NCBI GenBank assembly: GCA_020432045.1
Contig: JAGQHB010000106.1
Coordinates: 49,202-113,201, forward strand
DNA: 64,000 bases
Reading direction: 5' to 3'
DNA from: Dehalococcoidia bacterium
Lineage (GTDB): Bacteria; Chloroflexota; Dehalococcoidia; Tepidiformales; Tepidiformaceae
Below are positions 8,154 through 17,236 of this stretch, one piece after another. How positions within the stretch are numbered: position 1 is the first letter of the stretch; each line of letters opens with the position of its first letter. The notes under the pieces were generated by a model, which saw only the letters and a program-made list of their open reading frames with translations, was not told the origin of the DNA and did not search any database. The position numbers and the translations under genes were made by a program.

Positions 8154-9284
8154 TCATGAGGGCCGGATTGCAGCCGCAAGGGATTCAATCACGAAGTCCT
8201 GCTCGTCGAAGGTCATTCCCGCGTACAGGGGCAGCAGCAGCGTTTCTTCGGCCGCGCGCTCGGTCTCAGGGAGCGAGAGCCCCGGCATCAAGCGCTGGTA
8301 GAACGGCTCGCGATGGATGGCCATCACGCCGCGCCTGGTGGCGATGTTCTTCGTTGCAAGCTCCTCCATGATCGCGGCCCGCGGCGCAGAGCCATCGCGG
8401 AGACGAACACAGTAAGACTGGTACGTGTGCGTGCGCCCTGCCGGGACAACGGGCGTCTCCACGAACGCGTTGCCGCCAAGCAGGCGGTTGTACCGTTCCG
8501 CCAGCACGCGGCGGGCGCTGAGGATGCCGTCAAGGCGGCCGAGCTGGACGATGCCCACGGCAGCCTGGATGTCCGTCATCCGGTAGTTGAAGCCGAGTTC
8601 CTCGTACTGCTCGATTGCGGTGGTGCCGGACCGGTGCCGTTCGAGGTCAGATGTTGATGCTCCGTGTGAGCGGAGCACGCGAATGCGTGCAGCGGCGGCA
8701 TCGTCGTCGGTGGTGACCAGGCCGCCTTCGCCGGTGGTGATGCTCTTTCGCGGATGGAAACTGAAGCAGGTGTAGTCGCTGAGCGCTCCGATGCGGCCTT
8801 CGCCGATGGTCGCGCCGAGCGACGGCGCGGCATCTTCGATCACTGTTAAGCCATGGTGCGACGCGATAGATCGCACCGAAGGGATGTCCGCCGCAAGCCC
8901 GATCTGATCAACGGGCATGATCGCCTTCGTTCGGGAGGAGATCGCAGGTTCGATGAGGTTCGTGTCAATGGTGTAGCTCGCCCGGTCGATGTCGACAAAG
9001 ACGGGAGTGGCACCAGCATGGAGGATGCTGTTCGCCGTCGCGATGAAGGAAAACGACGGGCAGATCACTTCGTCGCCGGGGCCGATCCCGGCCGCAAGCA
9101 GCGATAGGTGGAGCGCCGTGGTGCAGTTGCTGGTGGCGATCGCGTGCCGTGCGCCGACATAGTCAGCCACGGCCTCCTCGAACTCCTGCACGCGAGGTCC
9201 CTGGGACAGCCATCCGCTCAGGATGGCGTCGCCCGCGGCTTTCGCTTCCTCTTCGCCGACGCAGGGCCGCGTGATCGGGATCAT
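8154..9284 (-). CDS. DegT/DnrJ/EryC1/StrS-type PLP aminotransferase
   Basis: 376 residues from ATG 9284, which overlaps the upstream epimerase stop (ATGA). It is a fold-type I sugar aminotransferase. SNCTTALHLSLLAAGIGPGDEV and FSFIATANSILHAGATPVFVDID are hallmark segments. IEDAAPSLGA supplies the pyridine-contacting Asp, and FSFHPRKSITTGEGG places the PLP Schiff-base Lys at residue 180. Family members transaminate 4-keto or 3-keto nucleotide sugars using glutamate. The neighbouring epimerase/dehydratase and second aminotransferase suggest two different amino-sugars, or successive steps, in a surface glycan. Regiospecificity cannot be read from sequence alone. Confidence 0.9.
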   Translation of the reverse strand: MIPITRPCVGEEEAKAAGDAILSGWLSQGPRVQEFEEAVADYVGARHAIATSNCTTALHLSLLAAGIGPGDEVICPSFSFIATANSILHAGATPVFVDIDRASYTIDTNLIEPAISSRTKAIMPVDQIGLAADIPSVRSIASHHGLTVIEDAAPSLGATIGEGRIGALSDYTCFSFHPRKSITTGEGGLVTTDDDAAAARIRVLRSHGASTSDLERHRSGTTAIEQYEELGFNYRMTDIQAAVGIVQLGRLDGILSARRVLAERYNRLLGGNAFVETPVVPAGRTHTYQSYCVRLRDGSAPRAAIMEELATKNIATRRGVMAIHREPFYQRLMPGLSLPETERAAEETLLLPLYAGMTFDEQDFVIESLAAAIRPS

Positions 9285-10267
9285 CTCGCGGCCGCCAGTT
9301 CTAACTTCGGGAGCGTGGCGAACCACTCGACGAGCTCCCGAAGGCCATCGCCAAGCACGGTCGATGATTTGAAGCCGATAGCCTCCCATGCGTGCTCCGT
9401 CGCGCCGAGCCGCCGGGTGACGGGGTTCACCTTGCGGGCCGCTTCGAAGATCGGTTCAAGGTCCGCTCGGCCGGCTGCCGCGCACAGGGCGCTACAGAGC
9501 TCGGCGAGGCTCGTCTCCACTCCGGTGGCGACGTTGCAGACCGTGTCGCTCGTCTCCGAAAGCATCGCGAGGACGTTCGCATCTGCGATGTCGCGGACGA
9601 AGATGAAGTCCATAGTCTGGAGGCCGTCGCCGAAAATGATCGGAGCCTTCCCTTCTTCCAGACGCTGGAGCCAGCGGATCATGACCTCGGTGTAGACACC
9701 CCATGCATCCATTCGCGGGCCGTAGACATTGAAGTAGCGCAGTGCGACGTACGGGAGGCCGTACATGTCGTTAAAGCTGCGCAGGACCTGTTCATTTGAG
9801 ACTTTGCAGGCGCCGTACAGGGTCCTGTTGTTGAACGGATGGGCCTCGTCCATGGGGACATAGGACGCTTCGCCGTAGACCGATGCACTGGAAGCGGCAA
9901 CGACCTTCTTCACGCCTTGCTCGACGGCCGCTTCGAGGACGTTGAACGTCCCGCCAATAAGGCTGTCAACCGCCGTGCGCGGCATCTCGGCGCACTGCGT
10001 GATGCGGAGCGCCGCCTGGTGGAACACGTAGTCGATGCCTTGCATCGCGTCTCGCACCGTTGCCGGATTGGTGATATCGCCTTCGATGATAGTGAGCGTG
10101 CGGAGACGTTTGGCGGCATCTGCAAGGTTTTCGCGCTGGCCGCGGACGAAGTTGTCGAGGATGACGACCTCGGCCACGTCTTCCTCGGCCAGCCGGTCGG
10201 CGATGTGGGACCCAATGAGTCCGGCTCCGCCGGTAATGAGAATCCTGCTGTCCTTGAGCGAGTTCAT
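9281..10267 (-). CDS. NAD-dependent nucleotide-sugar epimerase/dehydratase (extended SDR)
   Basis: 328 residues from ATG 10267, overlapping the upstream stop (ATGA). It begins SLKDSRILITGGAGLIGSHIAD, a GGAGxIG dinucleotide-binding loop. VVAASSASVYGEA and TLYGACKVSNEQ give the Ser and Tyr-x3-Lys catalytic residues. NVYGPRMDAWGVYTEVMIRWLQRL and FGDGLQTMDFIFVRDIA are typical of UDP-glucose 4-epimerase and dTDP-glucose dehydratase relatives. It probably acts on an NDP-sugar (4-epimerisation or dehydration) in the same pathway as the flanking aminotransferases. The exact reaction is unknown. Confidence 0.88.
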   Translation of the reverse strand: MNSLKDSRILITGGAGLIGSHIADRLAEEDVAEVVILDNFVRGQRENLADAAKRLRTLTIIEGDITNPATVRDAMQGIDYVFHQAALRITQCAEMPRTAVDSLIGGTFNVLEAAVEQGVKKVVAASSASVYGEASYVPMDEAHPFNNRTLYGACKVSNEQVLRSFNDMYGLPYVALRYFNVYGPRMDAWGVYTEVMIRWLQRLEEGKAPIIFGDGLQTMDFIFVRDIADANVLAMLSETSDTVCNVATGVETSLAELCSALCAAAGRADLEPIFEAARKVNPVTRRLGATEHAWEAIGFKSSTVLGDGLRELVEWFATLPKLELAAAR

Positions 10268-11403
10268 GCGCCCCCTCCTGCGGCCGATGCGGCCCATTGC
10301 CGTGATTCGTTGAAGGCTCGGACCGAGGAGGCGACTTCATCGACCTCGGCTCTGGACATGGTTGGATGCATGGGGAGCGACACAATTTCGGAGCACGCGT
10401 GCTCCGTGATTGGGAGGCTCCCCGGCCCGCCACCGGCGCTGTGGTAGGCAGGTTGCAGATGGATCGGCGTCGGGTAGTGGATCGCGGCGCCGACACCCGC
10501 GGCTGAGAGATGGCGCATCAGCGCATCACGGTCCGCGTGGCGGGCCACATACAGGTGGTAGACATGTGCACCGGCCGGACCGTTAGCGGGGAGCGTAAGG
10601 CCGGAGCTCCCAAGCGCTTCCTGATACCAGGCTGCGACCCGTGCGCGGTGTTCGTTCCAGCGTTCCAGGTGTGGGACAAACACCCGCAGTGCGGCGGCCT
10701 GGAGCTCAGATATCCGGTAGTTGAAGCCCGGCTCGACGTGGACGTGGCGTTCGCTCTGACCGTGGTTGCGAAGCATGGCCACGCGCTCGGCGATGGTATC
10801 GTCGTTGGTGATGACCATGCCGCCCTCGCCTACGGTCCCGAGGTTCTTCGTCGGGTAGAAGCTGAAGCAGCCGCTCTCCCCAAACGTGCCAGCTCGTTCG
10901 CCAAAGTCCGTGGCGCCATGCGCCTGGCAGGCATCTTCGATGACCTTCAGGTTGAACCGCCGCGCGAGGTCCATGATGGCAGGCATGTCGCAGACGCGGC
11001 CGTAGAGGTGTACGGGGATGATCGCGCGTGTGCGGGCCGTGATCCTGCGCTCGACATCCGTGGGATCCATGAGCATCGTCTGATAGTCGATGTCGGCGAA
11101 AACGGGCGTTGCACCCACCATCGAAATGGCCTCGACGGTGGCAATGAATGTGTTGGCGACGGTGATCACTTCATCGCCTGGCCCGATGCCGTTGGCGAGC
11201 AGGGCGAGGTGCAGCGCGGTCGTGCCGTTGGAGACGGCGAGGGCGTGCCGGACCCCGTAGGCCAGGGCGAACTCCCGTTCGAATGCCTCTACCTCATGGC
11301 CCTGGACGAAGCCGCCGGAATCAAGCACGCGCGCGAAGGCGGCAAGCAGTTCGTCGCGGTTCGGCTCATGCAGCCGGTTCATGTCAACGAATGGGACGCT
11401 CAC
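10264..11403 (-). CDS. DegT/DnrJ/EryC1/StrS-type PLP aminotransferase (WbpE/FdtB-like)
   Basis: 379 residues from GTG 11403, which overlaps the upstream stop (GTGA). The N-terminus VPFVDMNRLHEPNRDEL and GGFVQGHEVEAFEREFA matches the sugar 3-aminotransferase branch (WbpE, QdtB, FdtB types). IEDACQAHGA and FSFYPTKNLGTVGEGG give the cofactor Asp and the PLP-binding Lys (residue 186). Directly upstream is a Gfo/Idh oxidoreductase resembling WbpB/WlbA, which oxidises C3 of UDP-GlcNAc-type sugars. Together the pair could make a 3-amino nucleotide sugar. That pathway link is inference from order and family resemblance. Confidence 0.88.
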   Translation of the reverse strand: MSVPFVDMNRLHEPNRDELLAAFARVLDSGGFVQGHEVEAFEREFALAYGVRHALAVSNGTTALHLALLANGIGPGDEVITVANTFIATVEAISMVGATPVFADIDYQTMLMDPTDVERRITARTRAIIPVHLYGRVCDMPAIMDLARRFNLKVIEDACQAHGATDFGERAGTFGESGCFSFYPTKNLGTVGEGGMVITNDDTIAERVAMLRNHGQSERHVHVEPGFNYRISELQAAALRVFVPHLERWNEHRARVAAWYQEALGSSGLTLPANGPAGAHVYHLYVARHADRDALMRHLSAAGVGAAIHYPTPIHLQPAYHSAGGGPGSLPITEHACSEIVSLPMHPTMSRAEVDEVASSVRAFNESRQWAASAAGGGA

Positions 11404-12470
11404 CGGCTCACCTCGATTGGCACGCCGCCGCGGCACAGCGATTCCTGCGCGGCCGAGATGACGCGCACGACTTCGATACCGAGTTCGGCGCCAGAGATGG
11501 GTGCCTCAAGTCCACGGACAGCTCGCGCAAAGTGGGCCGTTTCGGCGGCCAGCGCTTCAGTCTTGTCCAGTCGTGGCGCGATAACGTCGCCGGTTCGGTA
11601 CTCGACGAAGGCACGGTACATGTCTTCGCGGGAGTCGCAGAGGTGGGCGCCACTGTCGTAGACGCGGAGCTTCTCGCTCGCCTCGCCGTCGTCGTACACG
11701 AACATCTTCCGGCTACCGCCGATGATCGTGCGGCGAACCTTCGCCGGTGCCAGCCAGTTCACATGGAAGTGAGCCAGCAGGTCGCTATCGAATTCGAGGG
11801 TCAGGTAGGCGATGTTCTCGACGTTGGTGTCGACGTGCCGCGCGCCGAATGCCGAAATCCTTCGGACTGGTTGGTCCAGGAGGTGGAGCATGATCGAGAG
11901 GTCGTGGGGTGCCAGGTCCCAGATCACGTTGGTCTCATGGTTGAAGAGGCCGAGATTGATGCGGATCGAGTCGTAGTAGTAGACATCGCCGACCTCGCCT
12001 CGATCGAAGTACTCCTTCATTCGCCGGACAGCACCGGTGAAGAGGAATGTGTGATCGACGGTGAGGACGCGTCCGCATCGTTCCGCCACGGCGGCCATGT
12101 GCTCCGCGTCTTCGACGCTGGTCGCCAGGGGTTTTTCCACGAGTACGTGCTTCCCGGCCTCGAGCGCCTCGATGACGAGGTCGTGGTGCGATTCCGGGGG
12201 CGTGGCGATGAAGACGGCATCGAGATCCGGGTCTCGCAAGAGGTCGTGATAGTCCGCCGTCAGCGTGGTTAGCGGGAAGAGGTCGCGGGCGGAAGCGAGC
12301 CTCTTCGGGGAGAGGTCCGAAATTGCCCAGAGGGCGGTTTCGGAGCACTGCGCGATGTTGCGCGCGAGGTTTGGACCCCAGTAGCCATACCCGATGACGC
12401 CGACCCGAAGGCGCGCATGGGAGGGCGGAACGGCCGGTTCAAGCTTCGGTCGGGTAATGGTGGCTGTCAT
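11400..12470 (-). CDS. Gfo/Idh/MocA family NAD(P)-dependent oxidoreductase (WlbA/WbpB-like)
   Basis: 356 residues from ATG 12470. The Rossmann loop is RVGVIGYGYWGPNLARNIA. VFIATPPESHHDLVIEALEAG is followed by VLVEKPLATS, whose EKP motif carries the catalytic Lys. The second domain has DHTFLFTGAVRRMKEYF and NVIWDLAPHDLSIMLHLL (HDL motif), as in UDP-N-acetylglucosaminuronate 3-dehydrogenases. The following gene is a WbpE-like aminotransferase with overlapping stop and start. The family oxidises a sugar hydroxyl using NAD(P); C3 of a UDP-sugar is the best guess by context. Confidence 0.87.
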   Translation of the reverse strand: MTATITRPKLEPAVPPSHARLRVGVIGYGYWGPNLARNIAQCSETALWAISDLSPKRLASARDLFPLTTLTADYHDLLRDPDLDAVFIATPPESHHDLVIEALEAGKHVLVEKPLATSVEDAEHMAAVAERCGRVLTVDHTFLFTGAVRRMKEYFDRGEVGDVYYYDSIRINLGLFNHETNVIWDLAPHDLSIMLHLLDQPVRRISAFGARHVDTNVENIAYLTLEFDSDLLAHFHVNWLAPAKVRRTIIGGSRKMFVYDDGEASEKLRVYDSGAHLCDSREDMYRAFVEYRTGDVIAPRLDKTEALAAETAHFARAVRGLEAPISGAELGIEVVRVISAAQESLCRGGVPIEVSR

Positions 12471-12549
12471 GTGGACATCGTGTTGTTGTCCGGTGGAGCA
12501 GCGATTGAGCGGCGGTGACCATTGGTGACCGCGGAGTGGACGGCGGACC

Positions 12550-13803
12550 TCATCGGATTGGCACCGGACCGTCCGCGTAGTAGCGGCGGGCCAATTCAGC
12601 GAACAGGCCGCCGTCGTCGTCGGCACTGAGGGACGCCCGGCCATTGCCGTTGATTGGCTCCGGATCGCGAATACCGTCGCCGGCGGCGTCGCTCGCGTCC
12701 GTTGCGCCATCGGCGCCGCGACCAAACAGGAGTGCGACAACGCCAGCACCGGCATAGTCGCGAAGATGTTGTTGCCCAGGGTTGTCGAGGAGCCACTCGA
12801 CACGGTTGTCCTGGTAGTGGTTCCAGGTGTTGTCCACAGCTCGCATCTGCGTGTTTCCGAACGGGATTTGCCAGAGGATCACTGGCCCGCCCGTCCCCTC
12901 ATGAAGAGTTTTCACGAACAGCAGATGGCGGCGGAAATCGTCTTCGTTGAACCAGCTCGCGCCGCCGTCTCCGTACTCGAACTGTTTGAAGCCAGCATCT
13001 CGGTCGCTGAATTCGGCGAAGACGAAGTCGAAATCCACGCCGAGGCCCTTGTAGAACTGCACGGTTTCCGTGGTCCAGTCCACGACGGAAGCGTCCGGCG
13101 GGTCGTCATAGACGAAGTCCCGTCCCGGCGCCCAGGTACTGGCGTGAAACGCGAGTTGCACGTTTGGCGCAAACTCGTCCCGCAGGCGCGCGATCGCCTG
13201 CGCGAATCCAGTCAGTGAATCCGGAAGACCACGAAACAGCGGGTCGCCGGATGGGAGTTGTACGTGCTGAGCCGTCGGGTCCGCGCCCTTGACTCGCTGC
13301 ACAAAACCCCAGAGGTCCGGCTCGATATGCAGGATCACTTCCTGCGCGGGGCGTTCGCCAGCGCGCTCGAAGAACAGCCGGAGCGTGTCGAAATAGGTAC
13401 GCATGATCGTTTCGTCGTTCAGCGCGCGCGCCTGGCGGTCTTCATCGCTGTTGCCCTCCGGCGAAGACTGGAGCAGAACGTAGTAGCTGAAGACAGGCGT
13501 CATCATCACTGCCGCTGATTCGTCGATGTAGTGGGTCACGAAGGCACCGTCAGGGGCCCAGATCGCCCAGCCGCTATCGGCAGGGCCGGTCAGGTACTGG
13601 TAGCGGTACGCGAACGGCGCCACGGCCTGCATTGTGGCCGCCTCTCCGGGGGCCGAGGCCATCCCAAGCTCAACATTGCCGGCAGGCTCACTCGTCGCCG
13701 GGAGAGTCCTGGCCGGGCTCGCAGTGTCTGTGATAGTGCCGCCACCACAGGCTGCTATGGTGGCCACAGCTGCAAGCAGAGCGCTGGTGAGAGTCTTTTG
13801 CAT
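12550..13803 (-). CDS. Lipoprotein of unknown function, possible glycoside hydrolase-like TIM barrel
   Basis: 417 residues from ATG 13803. A short signal peptide ends in a lipobox (TIAAC, Cys at 19) followed by GGG and a Thr/Ser/Pro-rich linker, so it is probably anchored outside the membrane. The rest alternates hydrophobic strands with acidic ends: EVILHIEPDLWGFVQ, VQLAFHASTWAPG, FDFVFAEFSDRDAGF and GPVILWQIPFGN. This pattern is like a (beta/alpha)8 glycosidase with carboxylates at strand ends, where Glu in IEPD and FAEF would be the candidate catalytic pair. I do not recognise a specific family. Its place between the sugar-nucleotide genes and the flippase suggests processing of the exported glycan. 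GATACT lies 9 nt before the start on this strand. Confidence 0.6.
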   Translation of the reverse strand: MQKTLTSALLAAVATIAACGGGTITDTASPARTLPATSEPAGNVELGMASAPGEAATMQAVAPFAYRYQYLTGPADSGWAIWAPDGAFVTHYIDESAAVMMTPVFSYYVLLQSSPEGNSDEDRQARALNDETIMRTYFDTLRLFFERAGERPAQEVILHIEPDLWGFVQRVKGADPTAQHVQLPSGDPLFRGLPDSLTGFAQAIARLRDEFAPNVQLAFHASTWAPGRDFVYDDPPDASVVDWTTETVQFYKGLGVDFDFVFAEFSDRDAGFKQFEYGDGGASWFNEDDFRRHLLFVKTLHEGTGGPVILWQIPFGNTQMRAVDNTWNHYQDNRVEWLLDNPGQQHLRDYAGAGVVALLFGRGADGATDASDAAGDGIRDPEPINGNGRASLSADDDGGLFAELARRYYADGPVPIR

Positions 13804-13944
13804 TCACCGCTCAGTATCAGGCTGGTCGCGTCCACCGGCGGTTGAGGCGCGGTTGATGGCAGGTGGACTGGTTCGCGCCGCCGTCACCGTATTGGTAACC
13901 GGCACTCTACCCGGTCTCCACCACTGGAGGTGAAGCTGCGGGAG

Positions 13945-15714
13945 ATGGATGGGGTTCCTTCTCCTTCGACGGCCCGGCCGGTGGTTCGAGACGCTGGCCG
14001 CGCCGTCGCCCCCCACTCCCTTCGTAAGAATGCCGCCTGGATGTTTGGCGGACAGGCCGTGACCTGGACCCTGACGGCGGTCACGCTCGCACTGCTTCCC
14101 CGCTACCTTGGGCCTGCCGACATGGGCCGCATTGGTATTGGAATGGCCTTCGCGCAGCTCACCATGACGATCGCCGGCCTTGGGATCGCGACGCTCGTTA
14201 CGCGCGAAGTCGCTCGCCGCCGTGAAGCAGCACTGGAAATCGTCGCTACTGCGTTCTGGCTAAGCGTTGTGCTTGGCACGCTGGGGTCCTGTATCACCCT
14301 CGCGATCAGCATGGCACTCGGGTACGAGACGCTCACCTGGGTAGCGATTGCGGTGTTCGCAGCGACCGTGCCGTTCGATCTGCTCATGCTCTTCGGCTTT
14401 GGCGTCCTCCAGGGCTTCGAAGTCATGCGCTACCACGCCATCTGGGACGTTGCGAACAAGCTCTTTCTTCTCACCTGTCTTGCGGTCGTCGTCGCGTTCG
14501 ACCTCGGGTTGCCGGTGTTCCTCGCGGCGTCGTTTCTGTCCTCGGCGCTGCCGGCAGTGGCGATTGTCCGGCTGATGCGGCGGTTTGCGCCATTTTCACC
14601 GCGTACGTTCTCATTCCGGACGGCGCGGTGGGTCATCACAGAGTCCGTCCCGATTGGCGCCGTCAACGTTGTGCTGATCGTGTACCTCGGCATCGATGTG
14701 ATTCTGCTCTCGCGGCTGGGGGATGAAGCCGCGTCCGGCCTCTACGCCGCCCCGATGCGGCTCTTCGGGACGATGCTGTTCGCTCCGACGATCCTGATGA
14801 CCGTGTTGTTCCCGCGAATGGCGGCCACGGCACTGAGCGACGATCGCGAATTCAGCCGGATCAGCGGGATCGCGCTGAAAGTGCTGACCGGCATGACAGT
14901 TGTTGCGGCCGTCTTTGCCGTCTTCCCTGGACGGATCGTGCTGGTGGAGCTGTTCGGGTCGGAGTTCCGGGATAGCGGGCCTGTGTTCGCGATGATGGCA
15001 GTCGCGTTAGTCCCGACAAGCATCAACATTTTCGCGCATCGCGTGCTCGTGGCGATGAACCGCCAGCGCGTCTGGACTATTGTCATGGCAGGCGCGCTGC
15101 TGTTGAAGGTGGCGCTCGACTTCGCACTGATCCCGCTTCTCGCTGCCACGGCAGGCAACGCGGCGCTCGGCGCCGCGATCGCTCTGGTCGTGGCCGAGGC
15201 CGCGATCATGACGGTTGCGTTGGTGATGCTCCCGGCAGCCGTCCGCCAACGTGCGTTTACTTCACACATGGTGCGCCTCGCAGCAGTCACGGGGATTGCG
15301 GCGGGGACGATGTATCTGCTCGGCGGACGCGGATTCTTCGTGATGACGGCCGGCGGAATCCTGGTCTATGTCGCGACTGCGCTCCTGTTGCGCGTGTATA
15401 CAGTGGGCGAACTCGTGGCCGGAGCGCGTGCCCTTGCCGGTGCAGGGAATAAGCGGGCGGCAGGCGTGGCGGACGCGGTGGTTGTCCCGGGAGCTTTGGC
15501 AATGTGGCCAGGTGCACGCATGAAGGCCAACCGCGGGGCCGCTCCAGCGCTGAAACGCGTCCCGAGCAGGCCAACGGCGTCGCGGTCCGGCAGGGGTTAC
15601 GCCGTCGACCTGGTGCCGGGGCCGCACCAAACCCGGTGGAGCACGCACAGCGTGGTTGCGAAAGTTCCGCTAACCGAGAGTCGCGCGCAGACCGGCGAGA
15701 TTTTCCGCAACTGA
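13945..15714 (+). CDS. Polysaccharide flippase (Wzx/MATE-like, MurJ/oligosaccharide exporter superfamily)
   Basis: 589 residues from ATG 13945, with an in-frame GTG at 13930 as alternative. After SLRKNAAWMFGGQAVTWTLTAVTLALLPRYL the pattern is of about 12-14 membrane helices with RYLGPADMGRIGIGMAF, as in Wzx-like exporters. A typical central segment is VPIGAVNVVLIVYLGIDVILLSRLGDEAASGLYAAPMRL. The protein would flip lipid-linked oligosaccharide across the cytoplasmic membrane. About 90 C-terminal residues are Ala/Arg/Pro-rich and look non-membrane. The last 45 bases overlap the convergent rpe gene. It closes the polysaccharide locus and is the obvious export step for the glycan built by the transferases at 1-6523. 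Confidence 0.85.
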   Translation: MDGVPSPSTARPVVRDAGRAVAPHSLRKNAAWMFGGQAVTWTLTAVTLALLPRYLGPADMGRIGIGMAFAQLTMTIAGLGIATLVTREVARRREAALEIVATAFWLSVVLGTLGSCITLAISMALGYETLTWVAIAVFAATVPFDLLMLFGFGVLQGFEVMRYHAIWDVANKLFLLTCLAVVVAFDLGLPVFLAASFLSSALPAVAIVRLMRRFAPFSPRTFSFRTARWVITESVPIGAVNVVLIVYLGIDVILLSRLGDEAASGLYAAPMRLFGTMLFAPTILMTVLFPRMAATALSDDREFSRISGIALKVLTGMTVVAAVFAVFPGRIVLVELFGSEFRDSGPVFAMMAVALVPTSINIFAHRVLVAMNRQRVWTIVMAGALLLKVALDFALIPLLAATAGNAALGAAIALVVAEAAIMTVALVMLPAAVRQRAFTSHMVRLAAVTGIAAGTMYLLGGRGFFVMTAGGILVYVATALLLRVYTVGELVAGARALAGAGNKRAAGVADAVVVPGALAMWPGARMKANRGAAPALKRVPSRPTASRSGRGYAVDLVPGPHQTRWSTHSVVAKVPLTESRAQTGEIFRN

Positions 15715-16329
15715 GCCCCCCGGGCCGTAGACGGAGCTTCCGCAAACAAGGATCGATGCGCCGGCCGCGGCACACTGCGCGGCATTCGATGTCTTGACGC
15801 CACCGTCGATCATGATTTCCGCGTTGCTGACAAGCGCATCGAGCGCCGCCCGCAGCCGCCGCACCTTCTCCAGCTGCGCGGGAATCATGGCCTGGCCGCC
15901 CCAGCCCGGGTTAATGGTCATAACCGTCACCTGGTCCACATCCGATAGCGATTCCTCGATTGCGGCGATAGGCGTGCCTGGATTAATACAGACGCCGCAC
16001 CGCGCCCCCAACCGCCGGATCTCCGAGAGCGTGCGGTTGATGTGCGGGGACGCTTCAATGTGTACGTTCATGGTCTGGACGAGGCCAGCGAACATAGGGA
16101 TCTGCCGTTCCGGTTCGACGACCATTAGGTGCAGGTCGAACGGGAGGGATGTGACCTTTCGCAGGGCCTCGACGAGGCCGTGGCCAAACGTGATATTGGG
16201 TACGAAGCGGCCATCCATCACATCCAGGTGGAGCAGGTCAGCTCCTCCGGCTTCCGCGGCGCGGACTTCGTCTGCGAGGTGGCCGAAGTCGGCGGTGAGG
16301 ATGGAAGGGGCGAGCCTGACCCGGTTCAT
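15670..16329 (-). CDS. rpe: Ribulose-phosphate 3-epimerase
   Basis: 219 residues from ATG 16329. It interconverts D-ribulose 5-phosphate and D-xylulose 5-phosphate in the pentose phosphate pathway, in the cytosol. Signatures run in order: RLAPSILTADFGHL, LHLDVMDGRFVPNITFG (catalytic Asp plus metal-binding His/Asp), LPFDLHLMVVEPE, VTVMTINPGWGGQ and AEIMIDGGVKTSN (second catalytic Asp). Length fits the family (about 220). It converges with the flippase gene and overlaps it by 45 bp. On its own strand TAGACT lies exactly 6 nt before the ATG, suggesting a leaderless transcript. It is divergent from degV. Confidence 0.95.
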   Translation of the reverse strand: MNRVRLAPSILTADFGHLADEVRAAEAGGADLLHLDVMDGRFVPNITFGHGLVEALRKVTSLPFDLHLMVVEPERQIPMFAGLVQTMNVHIEASPHINRTLSEIRRLGARCGVCINPGTPIAAIEESLSDVDQVTVMTINPGWGGQAMIPAQLEKVRRLRAALDALVSNAEIMIDGGVKTSNAAQCAAAGASILVCGSSVYGPGGSVAENLAGLRATLG

Positions 16330-16335
16330 GCCAAC

Positions 16336-16341
16336 AGTCTA
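16336..16341 (-). promoter_or_regulatory. -10-like element, leaderless promoter of rpe
   Basis: TAGACT read on the minus strand, separated from the rpe ATG by 6 nt. There is no Shine-Dalgarno-like sequence in the gap. Confidence 0.4.
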
Positions 16342-16363
16342 ACGCTCGTTGCCTTTCCGCCGT

Positions 16364-16369
16364 TATACT
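16364..16369 (+). promoter_or_regulatory. -10-like element (TATACT) upstream of degV
   Basis: TATACT 25 nt before the degV ATG in the 65-bp gap between divergent rpe and degV. No good -35 is visible. It probably drives the degV-recG-radA group. Confidence 0.35.
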
Positions 16370-16394
16370 TGTCCGCGTAGGCGCTTGCTCAATT

Positions 16395-17234
16395 ATGGCC
16401 GTGAAGATTGTGACCGATTCTACCTGCGACCTTTCGGCCGAACGCACTGCCGCGCTCGGGGTTACGGTCGTCCCTCTGACGGTGTTCTTCGGCGAAGAAG
16501 CCTTTCTCGATGGCATCGACATGGGTGACGATGCCTTCTACGAGCGCCTTCGCCATTCGGATACATTGCCCCGTACGAGCCAGCCATCAGTGGCACAGTT
16601 CAAGGGCGCGTACGAGCGTCTCGCCAGGGAATCTACGGACATCGTGAGCATCCACCTGTCGTCGCGAATGTCGGGGACAATCAACTCCGCGTCCATCGCG
16701 AGGGAAGATATCCCGGCAGGCGTACATCTCGACATCATCGACAGCTACAACACCAGCGTTGGCCTTGGAGCGGTTGTTGTTGAGGCGGCGGAGGCGGCCC
16801 AGCGCGGTGCGTCGCGGTCGGATGTGGTCGATGTCGCGCGCAAAGCGGTGGATCGTGTGCACCTCTACGCGGCGGTGGATACGCTCGAATACCTTCGGCG
16901 GGGTGGCCGTATCGGGCGGGCAAGCTCGCTCCTCGGATCACTCCTCAGCATCAAGCCGATCGTGCACATGGAGGGTGGCGAACTGGCCCCGCTCGAACGC
17001 GTTCGTACCCGTGCCAGGGCACAGGATCGCCTGTTTGAGCTCGCAACGGCGGACCAGACAATTTCGCGCCTGTACATCGCTGCCGCTGCCGATGCGGCAG
17101 CAGCGGAGGCGCTGGCCGGGCGCGTACGCCCACGGCTGCCGCACACAGAGATAACGGTCGGCAGCGTTGGCCCAATCGTTGGAGTCCACGTTGGGCCAGG
17201 GACCGTCGGTATCGTCACGGTGGCGAGGGCCTGA
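16395..17234 (+). CDS. DegV family fatty-acid-binding protein
   Basis: 279 residues from ATG 16395. The start VKIVTDSTCDLSAE and the middle PRTSQPSVAQF are DegV signatures. HLSSRMSGTINSA and LDIIDSYNTSVGLG follow, and LEYLRRGGRIGRASSLLGSLLSIKPI is the most conserved block. The family binds a fatty acid; in Firmicutes the FakB members present it to the kinase FakA. No fakA is in the window, so the role here is left open. It is followed after 2 bp by recG, an arrangement consistent with one transcript. Confidence 0.92.
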   Translation: MAVKIVTDSTCDLSAERTAALGVTVVPLTVFFGEEAFLDGIDMGDDAFYERLRHSDTLPRTSQPSVAQFKGAYERLARESTDIVSIHLSSRMSGTINSASIAREDIPAGVHLDIIDSYNTSVGLGAVVVEAAEAAQRGASRSDVVDVARKAVDRVHLYAAVDTLEYLRRGGRIGRASSLLGSLLSIKPIVHMEGGELAPLERVRTRARAQDRLFELATADQTISRLYIAAAADAAAAEALAGRVRPRLPHTEITVGSVGPIVGVHVGPGTVGIVTVARA

Positions 17235-17236
17235 GG

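Noticed and set aside
10510..11661. 383-codon plus-strand frame
   Set aside because: It overlaps the DegT aminotransferase and oxidoreductase genes, whose motifs are clear; the product is composition-driven.
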